Assembly: GCF_009936275.1 (NCBI RefSeq)
Contig: NZ_AP019797.1
Coordinates: 1,603,501-1,667,500, forward strand
Origin: Rhodothermus marinus
GTDB lineage: Bacteria; Bacteroidota; Rhodothermia; Rhodothermales; Rhodothermaceae
Direction: 5' to 3'
Length of the DNA stretch: 64,000 bases
The position numbers and the translations under genes are program-made. A model generated the notes under the pieces. The model worked only from the letters and a program-made list of their open reading frames with translations, searched no databases and was not told where the DNA came from. Shown here piece by piece: positions 45,191-55,000 of this stretch (position 1 is its first letter; each line of letters begins with the position of its first letter).

Positions 45191-47470
45191 ATGGTTCGGA
45201 AACGTCTGACAATAGCGCTGCTCTATCTGCTTATCGTTTCGACCGGCGCTGTGGCACAGCCGGTGGACCGGGCTCGCGAGGACTCGCTCATCGAAGCGCT
45301 GCTGGCCCGCATGACGCTCGAGGAAAAGCTCGGCCAGCTCACGCTCTACAACGGCGGCATGGCCGAAACCGGCCCCGTCGTGCGCGAAGGCGAGCCCGAC
45401 GCCATACGTCGCGGCCGCGTGGGCGCCGTGATGAATTTATTCGGGGCTGAGGCCGTCTGCGCCATGCAGCGCCAGGCCGTCGAGGAAAGCCGGCTGGGCA
45501 TTCCGCTGCTGTTTGCGCTGGACGTGATCCACGGCTTTCGGACGATCTTTCCGGTGCCGCTGGCCGAGGCGGCCACGTTCGACCCGGCGCTGGTCGAGCA
45601 GGCGGCCCGCGTGGCGGCCGTGGAGGCGTCGGCGGTGGGGCTCAACTGGACGTTTGCGCCGATGGTCGACATTGCACGGGATGCCCGCTGGGGCCGGATC
45701 GTCGAGGGCAGCGGTGAGGATCCGTATCTGGGTTCGGTGATGGCGGCGGCGCGCGTGCGGGGTTTCCAGGGGCGTGATCTCCGGGCTCCGACGACGATCC
45801 TGGCCACGGCGAAGCACTTTGCGGCCTACGGGGCGGCCGAGGCCGGACGCGACTACAACACGGTGGATGTTTCGGAGCGGACGCTTCGGGAGTTGTATCT
45901 GCCGCCGTTCGAGGCGGCGGTGCGCGCCGGAGCGCTTTCGATCATGTCGGCCTTCAACGAGATCGGGGGCGTGCCGGCCACGGCCAACCGCTGGCTGTTG
46001 ACCGACGTGCTCCGCAACGAATGGGGCTTCGAAGGGCTGGTGGTGAGTGATTACACCTCGGTCTGGGAGTTGCTTTTCCATGGAATTGCGGCCGACAGTG
46101 CCGAGGCGGGGCGCAAGGCGCTTGAAGCGGGGGTGGACATGGACATGGTCAGCGGGATTTACGTGCGGAAGCTGGCCGAGGAGGTGCGCGCCGGACGGCT
46201 TCCGGAGGCGGTGGTGGACGAGGCGGTGCGGCGCGTGTTGCGCGTGAAGTATCGGCTGGGGTTGTTCGAGGATCCCTACCGCTACTGTCGGGATGCCGGC
46301 CGCGAGCAGGTGTTGCTGTCGCCGGAGCACCGGCGGCTGGCACGGGAGGTGGCGCGTAAGGCGATCGTGCTGCTGAAGAACGAGGGGGAGCTGTTACCGC
46401 TGGCCGACACGTTGCAGCGGGTGGCGGTCATCGGGGCGCTGGCCAACGATTCGGCGAGTGTGCTGGGGCCGTGGGCGGCGGCGGGGCGTCCGGAGGATGG
46501 CGTGACGATTCTGGAGGGGATCCGGTCGGCGCTCCCCGGGGCGACGGTGCGCTACGCGCCGGGCTATGCGGAGGTGCCTCCCGGGAGTTTTCAGGAGATG
46601 GTGGCGGCGGCGTTGAGCACGGACACGAGTGGATTTGCGGAGGCGGAGGCGGTGGCACGCTGGGCGGAGGTGGTGATTCTGGTACTGGGTGAGCACCGGG
46701 AGTTGAGCGGGGAGGCGGCCAGTCGGGCGTCGGTGGAGCTTCCGGGGGTGCAACTGGAGCTGGCGCGGCGTCTGCTGGCGCTGGGTCGGCCGGTCGTGGT
46801 GGTGTTGATGAACGGACGGCCGCTGGCGATTCCGGAGCTGGCCGCTTCGGCACCGGCGATCGTGGAGGCGTGGTTTCTGGGGACGGAGATGGGGCACGCG
46901 GTGGCGGACGTGCTGTTCGGGAAGGCGAGTCCGGGAGGACGGCTTCCGGTGTCGTTTCCGCGGGCGACGGGTCAGGAGCCGCTTTACTACAACCACAAGC
47001 CGACGGGACGGCCGCCGCGGGCCGAGGAGAAGTACACGTCGAAGTACGTGGACGTGCCCTGGACGCCGCTGTATCCGTTTGGGTACGGGCTGACCTACAC
47101 GACGTTTGCGTACGACAGTCTTCGGTTGAGCCGGAGGCGGCTGGGGCTGGACGACACGCTGGAGGTGGTGGTGTGGGTGACGAATACGGGTCGGCGTCGG
47201 GGGGAGGAGGTGGTGCAGCTGTACGTGCGGGATGAGGTGGCGTCGGTGACGCGCCCGGTGAAGGAGTTGAAGGGCTTTGCGCGGGTGGAGCTGGCGCCGG
47301 GCGAGACGAAGGCGGTGCGGTTTCGGTTGCCGGTGCGTGCGCTTCGGTTCTGGGGTTTGGAGGGGGGCTGGGTGGTGGAGCCGGGCTGGTTCACGCTGTG
47401 GGTGGGTCCCTTGTCGGCCGAAGGGCTGCAGGCACGGTTCGAGGTGGTGGCCTCTGGAAAAACAAACTGA
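45191..47470 (+). CDS. GH3 beta-glucosidase
   Basis: A 759-residue glycoside hydrolase family 3 enzyme with a signal peptide (MVRKRLTIALLYLLIVSTG). The (beta/alpha)8 domain has the nucleophile Asp287 in VVSDYTSVWEL and the KHFAAYGAAEAGRDYN loop; an alpha/beta sandwich and a C-terminal FnIII-like domain (VQLYVRDEVASVTRPVKELKG) follow, as in BglX. It should remove glucose from oligosaccharides in the periplasm. Position between two GH144 genes suggests it trims sophorooligosaccharides. 13 bases after the first GH144. Complete. Confidence 0.9.
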   Translation: MVRKRLTIALLYLLIVSTGAVAQPVDRAREDSLIEALLARMTLEEKLGQLTLYNGGMAETGPVVREGEPDAIRRGRVGAVMNLFGAEAVCAMQRQAVEESRLGIPLLFALDVIHGFRTIFPVPLAEAATFDPALVEQAARVAAVEASAVGLNWTFAPMVDIARDARWGRIVEGSGEDPYLGSVMAAARVRGFQGRDLRAPTTILATAKHFAAYGAAEAGRDYNTVDVSERTLRELYLPPFEAAVRAGALSIMSAFNEIGGVPATANRWLLTDVLRNEWGFEGLVVSDYTSVWELLFHGIAADSAEAGRKALEAGVDMDMVSGIYVRKLAEEVRAGRLPEAVVDEAVRRVLRVKYRLGLFEDPYRYCRDAGREQVLLSPEHRRLAREVARKAIVLLKNEGELLPLADTLQRVAVIGALANDSASVLGPWAAAGRPEDGVTILEGIRSALPGATVRYAPGYAEVPPGSFQEMVAAALSTDTSGFAEAEAVARWAEVVILVLGEHRELSGEAASRASVELPGVQLELARRLLALGRPVVVVLMNGRPLAIPELAASAPAIVEAWFLGTEMGHAVADVLFGKASPGGRLPVSFPRATGQEPLYYNHKPTGRPPRAEEKYTSKYVDVPWTPLYPFGYGLTYTTFAYDSLRLSRRRLGLDDTLEVVVWVTNTGRRRGEEVVQLYVRDEVASVTRPVKELKGFARVELAPGETKAVRFRLPVRALRFWGLEGGWVVEPGWFTLWVGPLSAEGLQARFEVVASGKTN

Positions 47471-47478
47471 CAGAAAGC

Positions 47479-48933
47479 ATGATTCAGAAATTGCGCCGTT
47501 CTGGATGGATTGTCGTCGTGCTCGTGGGCTTCATATCGGGAGGGTGCATGCAAGAGCACGGCGACGTTTCCAGTGATCCCTTTCTTGACTCGTTGCAGGC
47601 GCGCACGTTTGCCTTCTTCTGGGAGACCGCCCATCCCGAAACCGCCTTGATCCCGGATCGGTGGCCTACACGGACGTTTTCGAGTGTGGCGGCCGTGGGA
47701 TTCGGGCTCAGCGCCTACCTTGTCGGTATTGAGCGCGGATATATTTCCCGGGAGCAGGGAGCAGAGCGGGTCTACCGAACCCTGCGCTTTCTCTGGGAGG
47801 CGCCTCAGGGACGGGACCGGACGCGTGTGGCGGGGTACAAGGGCTTTTTTTATCACTTTCTGGAGATGGATTCTGGCCATCGGTTCCAGCAGGTGGAACT
47901 GTCGAGCATCGATACGGCGCTGCTGATGGCCGGAGTGCTCTCGGCGCAGGCATACTTTGATGGCGACGATCCGATGGAGCGGGCCATCCGTGCCTATGCG
48001 GATTCCCTTTATCAGCGGGTGGAGTGGGACTGGATGCAGCCCCGGCCTCCCCTGATCGCGATGGGGTGGCATCCCGAACGGGGCTATCACACGCATGACT
48101 ACACGGGCTACAGCGAGGCCATGATTCTGTACGTGCTGGCACTCGGTTCGCCCACGTTTCCCGTCGATCCTGAGGCCTGGGAGGCGTGGACGAGCACCTA
48201 TCAATGGGGGACCTTCTACGGCCAGACGTTTGTGCAATACAGCCCGCTATTCACACATCAGTACAGTCATGTATGGATTGATTTTCGGGGAATCCAGGAT
48301 GCCTACATGCGTGCGAAGGGCATCGATTATTTCGAGAACAGCCGGCGGGCCACACTTGCCCAGCGCGCCTATGCCATAGAGAATCCTGATGGCTGGCGCG
48401 GCTATGGTCCAGACGTGTGGGGGCTGACCGCATGTGACGGTCCGATGGATACCACCGTTGTGATTCAGGGGGTGCAACGCCGCTTTCGTAGCTACGCGGC
48501 TCGAGGAGCCAGCCTGGTCTACATCATGGACGACGGGACCATCGCTCCCACGGCGGCGGGCGGATCGCTGCCCTTCACGCCTGAGCTTTCGTTGCGCGCG
48601 CTCAAGACAATGAAGGAACGCTACGGCGAAGGAATATGGGGACGGTATGGCTTTCTGGACGCCTTTAATCCTACTTTCCAGCTGGCGGAAGCACGGTTAC
48701 GCCATGGACGGGTCGTGCCTGGTCTGGGATGGTTCGACACGGATTACCTTGGAATTGACCAGGGGCCCATCTTGCTGATGGCCGAAAACCTGCGCAGTGA
48801 GCTTCTGTGGCGCCTGATGCGCCGAAGCCCCTACATCGTCCGGGGATTGAAGCAGGCGGGATTCTCCGGAGGGTGGCTGGATGGAGAAGAGATGCCCGAA
48901 ATTCCCCGGGTGATCCATGAACGGCAGCCATAG
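47479..48933 (+). CDS. GH144-type endo-beta-1,2-glucanase lipoprotein
   Basis: A 484-residue enzyme with a lipoprotein signal peptide (lipobox ending at Cys23, SGGC). The catalytic domain matches the first GH144 closely (RTFAFFWETAHPETALI, VAAVGFGLSAYLVGIERG, QYSHVWIDFRGIQDAYMRA, DTDYLGIDQGPILLMAEN) but lacks the N-terminal modules, FnIII and T9SS domain. It is therefore membrane-anchored, probably in the periplasm or outer leaflet, and may act on imported chains. It follows GH3 by 8 bases. Together the two GH144 genes give surface and anchored activities. Confidence 0.82.
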   Translation: MIQKLRRSGWIVVVLVGFISGGCMQEHGDVSSDPFLDSLQARTFAFFWETAHPETALIPDRWPTRTFSSVAAVGFGLSAYLVGIERGYISREQGAERVYRTLRFLWEAPQGRDRTRVAGYKGFFYHFLEMDSGHRFQQVELSSIDTALLMAGVLSAQAYFDGDDPMERAIRAYADSLYQRVEWDWMQPRPPLIAMGWHPERGYHTHDYTGYSEAMILYVLALGSPTFPVDPEAWEAWTSTYQWGTFYGQTFVQYSPLFTHQYSHVWIDFRGIQDAYMRAKGIDYFENSRRATLAQRAYAIENPDGWRGYGPDVWGLTACDGPMDTTVVIQGVQRRFRSYAARGASLVYIMDDGTIAPTAAGGSLPFTPELSLRALKTMKERYGEGIWGRYGFLDAFNPTFQLAEARLRHGRVVPGLGWFDTDYLGIDQGPILLMAENLRSELLWRLMRRSPYIVRGLKQAGFSGGWLDGEEMPEIPRVIHERQP

Positions 48934-48962
48934 CCCACGCGCCAGGACGCGGTAGAAGGGTC

Positions 48963-50264
48963 GTGTGCGATCGGCTTAGAAAGCTCATCCAGTTGAAAGG
49001 GTGGCCGCTGATTTTACTCGGCTGGCTGATCCTCGGCGGATGCGGCCGGGAGGATGCCAGGGAGAGATTGGTCTTCTGGGTATTTGGGCGGGAGGGGGAG
49101 CAGGTACGTCCGCTGATCGAGGCCTTTGAGCTGGAACATCCCGATCTCCGGGTGGACCTGCAGCAGATTCCCTGGTCGGCGGCCTACGAGCGCCTGCTGA
49201 CGGCCTATGTGGGAGGTCAGCTGCCCGATGTGGCTCAGATGGGCAACAGCTGGCTTGCCCGGTTCGCCGAGCTGCATGCGCTGGAGGATCTTGGCACGTG
49301 GATTCGGGAAGCCGATCTGGATACGACGGATTTTTTTGAGGGGGTCTGGATGGCCAATCGCATTGATGGGTGTCTTTACGGCCTGCCCTGGTATGTGGAC
49401 ACGCGGGTGATCTTCTACCGAACCGATTTGCTGCGCAGGGCTGGTTATGAGCGGATGCCCACGACCTGGTCAGAGTGGTCACGGTTGATGCATCGGCTGG
49501 TCGCTCCGCCCGTCGGGGCGCGCTACGCCCTATGGCTCCTGCCCGATTGGTCTTCACTCGTCATTTTCGGCATGCAAAACGATGCGCCGCTACTGGGTGC
49601 CCGAGGAGCATACGGAAACTTCAGGGACGAGCGTTTTCGGCGGGCCTTTCGATTCTATCTGAGCCTTTTTGGTGCTCGGCTGGTGCCCCTTTCGAGTACC
49701 ACGCAGCTTGGCAGCGTGTATCAGGAATTTGCGCGAGGACAGCTGGTGCTGTTTATCAGTGGTCCCTGGAGTGTCGGCGAACTCCGGGATCGACTGCCGG
49801 ACTCGCTTCAGAACCGCTGGGCTACGGCACCGCTGCCCGGTCCCGAAGGACCGGGGTTGTCGCTGGCAGGGGGGGCCAGCCTTGTGATCTTTCGGGGTAG
49901 CCGGCACCCTGAAGCCACTCGAAAGCTGATTCGCTTTTTGACGAGACCCGATGTGCAACTGCGCTTTTATGAGTTGACCGGAGATCTCCCCGTTCGTCGT
50001 TCGGTCTGGCAATTGCCACCCCTGCGCGACGATCGACAGATCGACGGGTTTCGAGAGCAGCTGGCGCGCATACGTCCATTGCCGACCATCCCGGAATGGG
50101 AAGCGATTGCCGCGCGCATTCACTACTACGCCGAGGCGGCCAAGCGCGGTCTGCTGAGCCCGGAAGAGGCACTCACCATGTTGGATCGCGAAGTGGATCT
50201 TCTTCTGGATAAGCGTCGTCGCTGGATTTCGGCCGGAGAATACCACCCGGCCGCCCACGACTGA
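48963..50264 (+). CDS. ABC sugar-binding lipoprotein
   Basis: A 433-residue extracellular solute-binding protein of the family 1 (MalE-like) type: lipobox with Cys27 (LILGGC), LVFWVFGREGEQVRPLIEAF, DVAQMGNSWLARFAEL and GLPWYVDTRVIFYRTDLL. It binds oligosaccharides for the two following permeases. By context the ligand should be sophorooligosaccharides from GH144. The GTG at 48963 gives a normal signal peptide. No ATP-binding subunit gene lies in the locus, so a shared MsmK-type ATPase elsewhere is expected. Confidence 0.88.
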   Translation: MCDRLRKLIQLKGWPLILLGWLILGGCGREDARERLVFWVFGREGEQVRPLIEAFELEHPDLRVDLQQIPWSAAYERLLTAYVGGQLPDVAQMGNSWLARFAELHALEDLGTWIREADLDTTDFFEGVWMANRIDGCLYGLPWYVDTRVIFYRTDLLRRAGYERMPTTWSEWSRLMHRLVAPPVGARYALWLLPDWSSLVIFGMQNDAPLLGARGAYGNFRDERFRRAFRFYLSLFGARLVPLSSTTQLGSVYQEFARGQLVLFISGPWSVGELRDRLPDSLQNRWATAPLPGPEGPGLSLAGGASLVIFRGSRHPEATRKLIRFLTRPDVQLRFYELTGDLPVRRSVWQLPPLRDDRQIDGFREQLARIRPLPTIPEWEAIAARIHYYAEAAKRGLLSPEEALTMLDREVDLLLDKRRRWISAGEYHPAAHD

Positions 50265-50288
50265 GGTCGCCGGCTCTGCTGGTCAACC

Positions 50289-51191
50289 ATGTGCGTCATG
50301 AAAGACGGAGGCCTGAGCATAGAGTTGCGTGTGGCCGGGTGGTTCCTGGGACCGGCTCTATCGGTTGTTCTGATTTTTCAGCTAATGCCAGCAGGCGCCG
50401 CCTTTTTGCTCAGCCTTACCGACTTTGATCTGTACACGTTCGCAGCGCCCGACACGCTCAGGATAGTTGGCCTGCGTAACTACCAGATGCTGCTGCAAGA
50501 CGGGCGCTTCTGGCTGGCGCTGAGAAACACGCTTTACTTCGTGGGACTTGGGGGAGTGCTGACGCTGGGACTGTCACTTGGAACGGCGCTCTGGTTGAAT
50601 CAGCGGTTTGTGCGCTTCAGGGCGCTGCTGCGAACCGTTTATTTCGCTCCGGTCGTTACGACGCTCGTGGCTGTGGCCATTGTGTGGCGCTACATATACC
50701 ATGCGCGCTATGGCCTGTTGAATCAGGGGCTGCAACTGTTGGGTCTGGAGCCCGTGGACTGGTTGGGCGACCCCCGATGGGCGCTGCCCTCGCTTGTTTT
50801 GATGGCTGTCTGGAAGAATTATGGCTACAGCCTGCTGATTTTTATGGCCGCGCTGCAGGCCGTGCCTGAAGAGCTGTATGACGCGGCCCGTATCGACGGT
50901 GCCGACCTCTGGCAACAGTTTCGTCATGTAACGTTGCCCACGCTGCGTCCCGTCGTGCTGCTTACGGGCTTGGTCACGGCCAACGGGTACTTTCAGGTGT
51001 TTGCCGAGCCCTACGTGATGACGGGAGGCGGGCCGCTGGACGCGACGCTCACCATGGTGCTGCTGCTCTACGATCAGGGGTTTCGCTGGTGGCGTCTCGG
51101 ATATGCCGCTGCACTGGCCTTTGTGCTGTTTGTATTGATGCTACTGCTTTCCGCGGTGCTGTTGCGTTTGCAGCGGGAGGCTCAACGCTGA
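50289..51191 (+). CDS. ABC sugar permease (MalF type)
   Basis: A 300-residue inner-membrane protein with about six hydrophobic spans. The conserved EAA loop is EELYDAARIDGADLWQQF, which contacts the ATPase. It pairs with the next permease to form the channel for the binding protein. Starts 24 bases after the binding protein; a second in-frame ATG at 50298 is possible. Confidence 0.9.
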   Translation: MCVMKDGGLSIELRVAGWFLGPALSVVLIFQLMPAGAAFLLSLTDFDLYTFAAPDTLRIVGLRNYQMLLQDGRFWLALRNTLYFVGLGGVLTLGLSLGTALWLNQRFVRFRALLRTVYFAPVVTTLVAVAIVWRYIYHARYGLLNQGLQLLGLEPVDWLGDPRWALPSLVLMAVWKNYGYSLLIFMAALQAVPEELYDAARIDGADLWQQFRHVTLPTLRPVVLLTGLVTANGYFQVFAEPYVMTGGGPLDATLTMVLLLYDQGFRWWRLGYAAALAFVLFVLMLLLSAVLLRLQREAQR

Positions 51192-51197
51192 GGTCTT

Positions 51198-52028
51198 ATG
51201 CGCGTGCGAGTTTCAGGATCGAGGCTATTTGGCTATTTGTGGCTGGTGCCGTTGGCCCTGCTGACGGCGTTACCCCTGTTCTGGATGGTATCCGCTTCGC
51301 TGATGCCCGGCGGAGCGGCCACCACCTACCCGGTTCCCCTTGTTCCACATCGACCGACGCTTGAGCACTACGTCTCGCTGTTTGAGCGCTTCCACATGCT
51401 GCGCTACCTGGGCAACAGCCTGCTCGTGGCCGGAAGCATTACGTTGGGCTCGCTTCTGCTCAATGCACTGGCCGGTTATGCCTTTGCCATGCTGCGCTTC
51501 AGAGGGCGTGAGCGATTGCTCCGGCTTGTGCTGGCGGTGCTGTTGATTCCCGTTCAGATCACGATACTGCCCCTTTTTCTGATGATGCGGGCGATGGGAC
51601 TGGTCGGAACGTTTGCCGGAGTCATTCTGCCCAATCTGGCCAGTGCTCTGGGGATTTTCTTGATGTACCAGTTTATGCGAACCTTTCCGATCAGCCTGAT
51701 CGAGGCCGCCCGGATGGATGGCGCTTCCGAATGGCAGATCTTCTGGCGTATTGCTCTGCCGCTCAGTCGCCCCATGCTGGTTACGCTGGGGCTGCTGACG
51801 TTCATGAGCGCCTGGAATGATTTCCTCTGGCCGCTGGTCATTCTGACGCGCCAGACGCATTATACCCTGCCGGTGGCTCTGGCCAATCTGATCGGAGAGC
51901 GGGTGCAGGATGTCGAGCTGGTTATGGCCGGCTCGGTTGTAACTACGATGCCGGTATTGCTGCTCTTTCTTGTGCTGCAGCGCTACTACATACCGGTTCT
52001 TCTGAGAGGTGGCCTGAGCGGAATGTAA
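51198..52028 (+). CDS. ABC sugar permease (MalG type)
   Basis: A 276-residue inner-membrane protein with six spans and the EAA loop SLIEAARMDGASEWQIFWRI. It forms the second half of the sugar channel. Starts 6 bases after the first permease and ends 12 bases before the GH94 gene, whose ribosome-binding site (AGGAGGG) follows its stop. The ATPase subunit is absent from the locus. Confidence 0.9.
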   Translation: MRVRVSGSRLFGYLWLVPLALLTALPLFWMVSASLMPGGAATTYPVPLVPHRPTLEHYVSLFERFHMLRYLGNSLLVAGSITLGSLLLNALAGYAFAMLRFRGRERLLRLVLAVLLIPVQITILPLFLMMRAMGLVGTFAGVILPNLASALGIFLMYQFMRTFPISLIEAARMDGASEWQIFWRIALPLSRPMLVTLGLLTFMSAWNDFLWPLVILTRQTHYTLPVALANLIGERVQDVELVMAGSVVTTMPVLLLFLVLQRYYIPVLLRGGLSGM

Positions 52029-52040
52029 AAAGGAGGGCCC

Positions 52041-55000
52041 ATGCAGACGCGCGTAACGGAAGTGGTTCAGCAGTTTGATGGGGCCTCCAGAAATGGATGG
52101 CGCCGGTGGGTTCTGCGGCGGGGAGCGATGGTCAGCTGGCTCCAGGAGGACGGAGGCGGGGGACTCAGTCGTGGTGAGATTCTACTTACCAGATGGCATC
52201 CGGATCGGGCCGTCCTGGACACCGGCCACTTTCTGTATGTCCGTGATCTGGAAACCGGGCGCTTCTGGTCGGTCGGATTGCGTCCCACCATGCGCGTTCC
52301 CGAGCGTTATGCCATCCTGGAAGAAGGGGATGTCTGGCATCTGTTCCGGGAAGACGAGGGAGTGGCCTTGCACCTTAAGGTCTGGCTCGCGGAGGACTTT
52401 GAAGCGGAGATCCGTCAGCTTCGTCTTGTTAATCGAAGCGGGCGTAGGCGCTACCTGGAGGTCACGAGCTATGCCGAGGTCGCGCTGGCCCCGCCCCACA
52501 TCGATCTGGCACACCCGGTTTTTTCCAAGCTGTTTCTTCAGACAGATGTGCTGCCTCCTGCCGGGCTGATTGCATGGCGGCGGCCTTCTGTACCTGAGGA
52601 GGAAGCCCGCTATCTCTATCAATACCTGCTGGGCGGCGAGCAGGTAACCTGGGAGACAGACCGGCTGCAATTCGTGGGACGAGGATGCACGTTGCGGTCT
52701 CCCCGGGCTTTAATAGAGCGCGATACGTCTCTCAACGGTTCGGTTGGCAGCGTGCTGGATCCCATCTTGAGCCTGCGGACCTCGATCTGGCTGGGAGCCG
52801 GCTCGGAGGTGTGTCTCTGGTTCGTCACGGGCTGCTCAGAGAAGAGGAAAGAGGTTCCCTCTCTTGGGAGACACTTCGAAAAGCTCTTTTGCGCGCAGCA
52901 CAGAAAATCTCAATGTCTACAAATTGCTGTTCCGCCAGGCCGTTCATTCGGCGGCAATCATGATACTGCGCCATACCGTCGAGCTTCGGCGTCTGATGTG
53001 CTGCCGCTTCCGGAGGTGCCGCTATCCCATTTTAATGGCTGGGGCGGGTTTTCGGAAGAGGGTACCGCCTACGTAATCCGACTGAAACCGGAGTCCACCG
53101 GAAGGCTCCGTCTTCCGCCAAGGCCCTGGGCGAATGTGGTGGCGAGCGAGAAGGCGGGTTTTGTCGTCACGGAACGTGGAGGCGGGTACACATGGGTGGG
53201 CAACAGTCGGACCAACCGGTTGACGCCTTACTACGGCGATCCCGTGGCGGATACCTGTGGCGAGGCGCTCTACCTGCGCGATGAAGATGCGCGCACCTAC
53301 TGGTCTCCTCTGCCCGGACCCGCACCGGCGCCAGCGCCCTACGAGGTCTCACACGGAATGGGTTACACGCGGTTCTGGCATGGAAGTCAGGGCCTCTTGC
53401 AGGAGACCTGCTGTTTCGTTCCCCGGGATTTACCACTGAAGATTATTCAACTTCGGCTCAGGAACGCTCAGAAGACACGTCGGAGGCTCAGCCTCTTCTA
53501 CTTTGCCCGGTGGGTTCTGGGGGAGCTGCCCATCGATCGAAGTGCAATCAGAACACGTTGGCGGCCGGATCTTTGTGCTATGCTGGCGGAGAATCCGTCG
53601 CGTGGTTTGCCCTACACACACCGAGTGGCTTTCGCAGCACTTGTGGCGCCCAAAGCCAATCGCGTGACGGCGACGACGGATGGAGAGAACTTTATCGGGA
53701 GGTATGGTTCGCTTGAGGCTCCCGAGGCCGTGGTTCGAGGCAAATGGCTGGAGGAACATGTCGGTACTGGCTGTGATCCGTGCGCGGCAATTCAGGCGAA
53801 CATGACGCTGGAACCGGGGGAAGAGACCGAGTGCCTGATTCTGCTGGGAGAAGCTGATTCTGATGAAGAGGCAGCGGTATTCATTCGCGACTTCCAGCAG
53901 AAGGGGCGGGCAGACCAGGCCCTGGAGGAGATGCAGGCCTTCTGGCAAAAGCTCTGCGGTCGGCTGCAGGTGCAAACGCCGCATCCCGAACTGGATTTGA
54001 TGGCGAACGGATGGCTTCTGTACCAGACCGTTAGCTGTCGACTCTGGGGGCGTTCGGCCTACTATCAGCCAGGCGGAGCGTATGGCTTTCGCGATCAACT
54101 TCAGGACGCTGCAGCGCTGGTTTACGTCTGGCCGGAGCGGACACGACAACAGCTACTGCTGCATGCGGCCCATCAGTTTGTCGAGGGGGACGTGCTGCAC
54201 TGGTGGCATCCGGAGGGGGTCGGGCCGCGCACCCGTTTCTCCGATGACCGATTGTGGCTGCCCTACCTCACGTTGCACTACCTGCGCGTGACCGGCGACG
54301 AGCGTATTCTGGAAGAGAAGGTTCCATTTCTGGAGGGACCTGCGTTAGAAGAGGGAGAGGTGGAGCGCCTGATTCGGCCCGAAGCGGGGCCAACGGATAC
54401 GTTCCTTGAGCATTGTCTGAGGGCCATTGATCGTTCGCTGGAGACCGGACCTCACGGTCTGCCTCTCATCGGATGTGGTGACTGGAACGATGGCCTGAGC
54501 CGTGTGGGTGTCGGTGGAAAAGGAGAGAGTGTATGGCTGGGATTTTTTCTCGGCGACATTCTGGCCGGATTCATCCCGTTGTGCGAGCGGCTGGGCCTTC
54601 AGGAACGGGCGTCTCGGTACCGTGCGCATTTTCTGAAGCTTCAGAAGGCCCTGGAAGCTGCAGGATGGGACGGGGCATGGTATCGCAGAGCCTACTTTGA
54701 CGACGGAACGCCGCTGGGAGCCCGCGACGGCGAAGCGTGTCGGGTGGATGTTCTCGTGCAGGCCTGGTCTGTGCTTTCAGGAGCGGGGCGTGCGGATCGC
54801 GCTCGGAAGGCCATTGAGGCTGCGCTGCAGTATCTGGTAGACCCGGAGGCGCGGTTGATTCGTCTGCTGACGCCGCCGTTTGATGGCATGCGTCCACATC
54901 CCGGCTACATTCAGGGTTACGTGCCCGGCGTTCGCGAAAACGGAGCCCAGTACACCCATGCTGCCCTGTGGTTCATCAAAGCGCTGGCAGAAAGCGGTCG

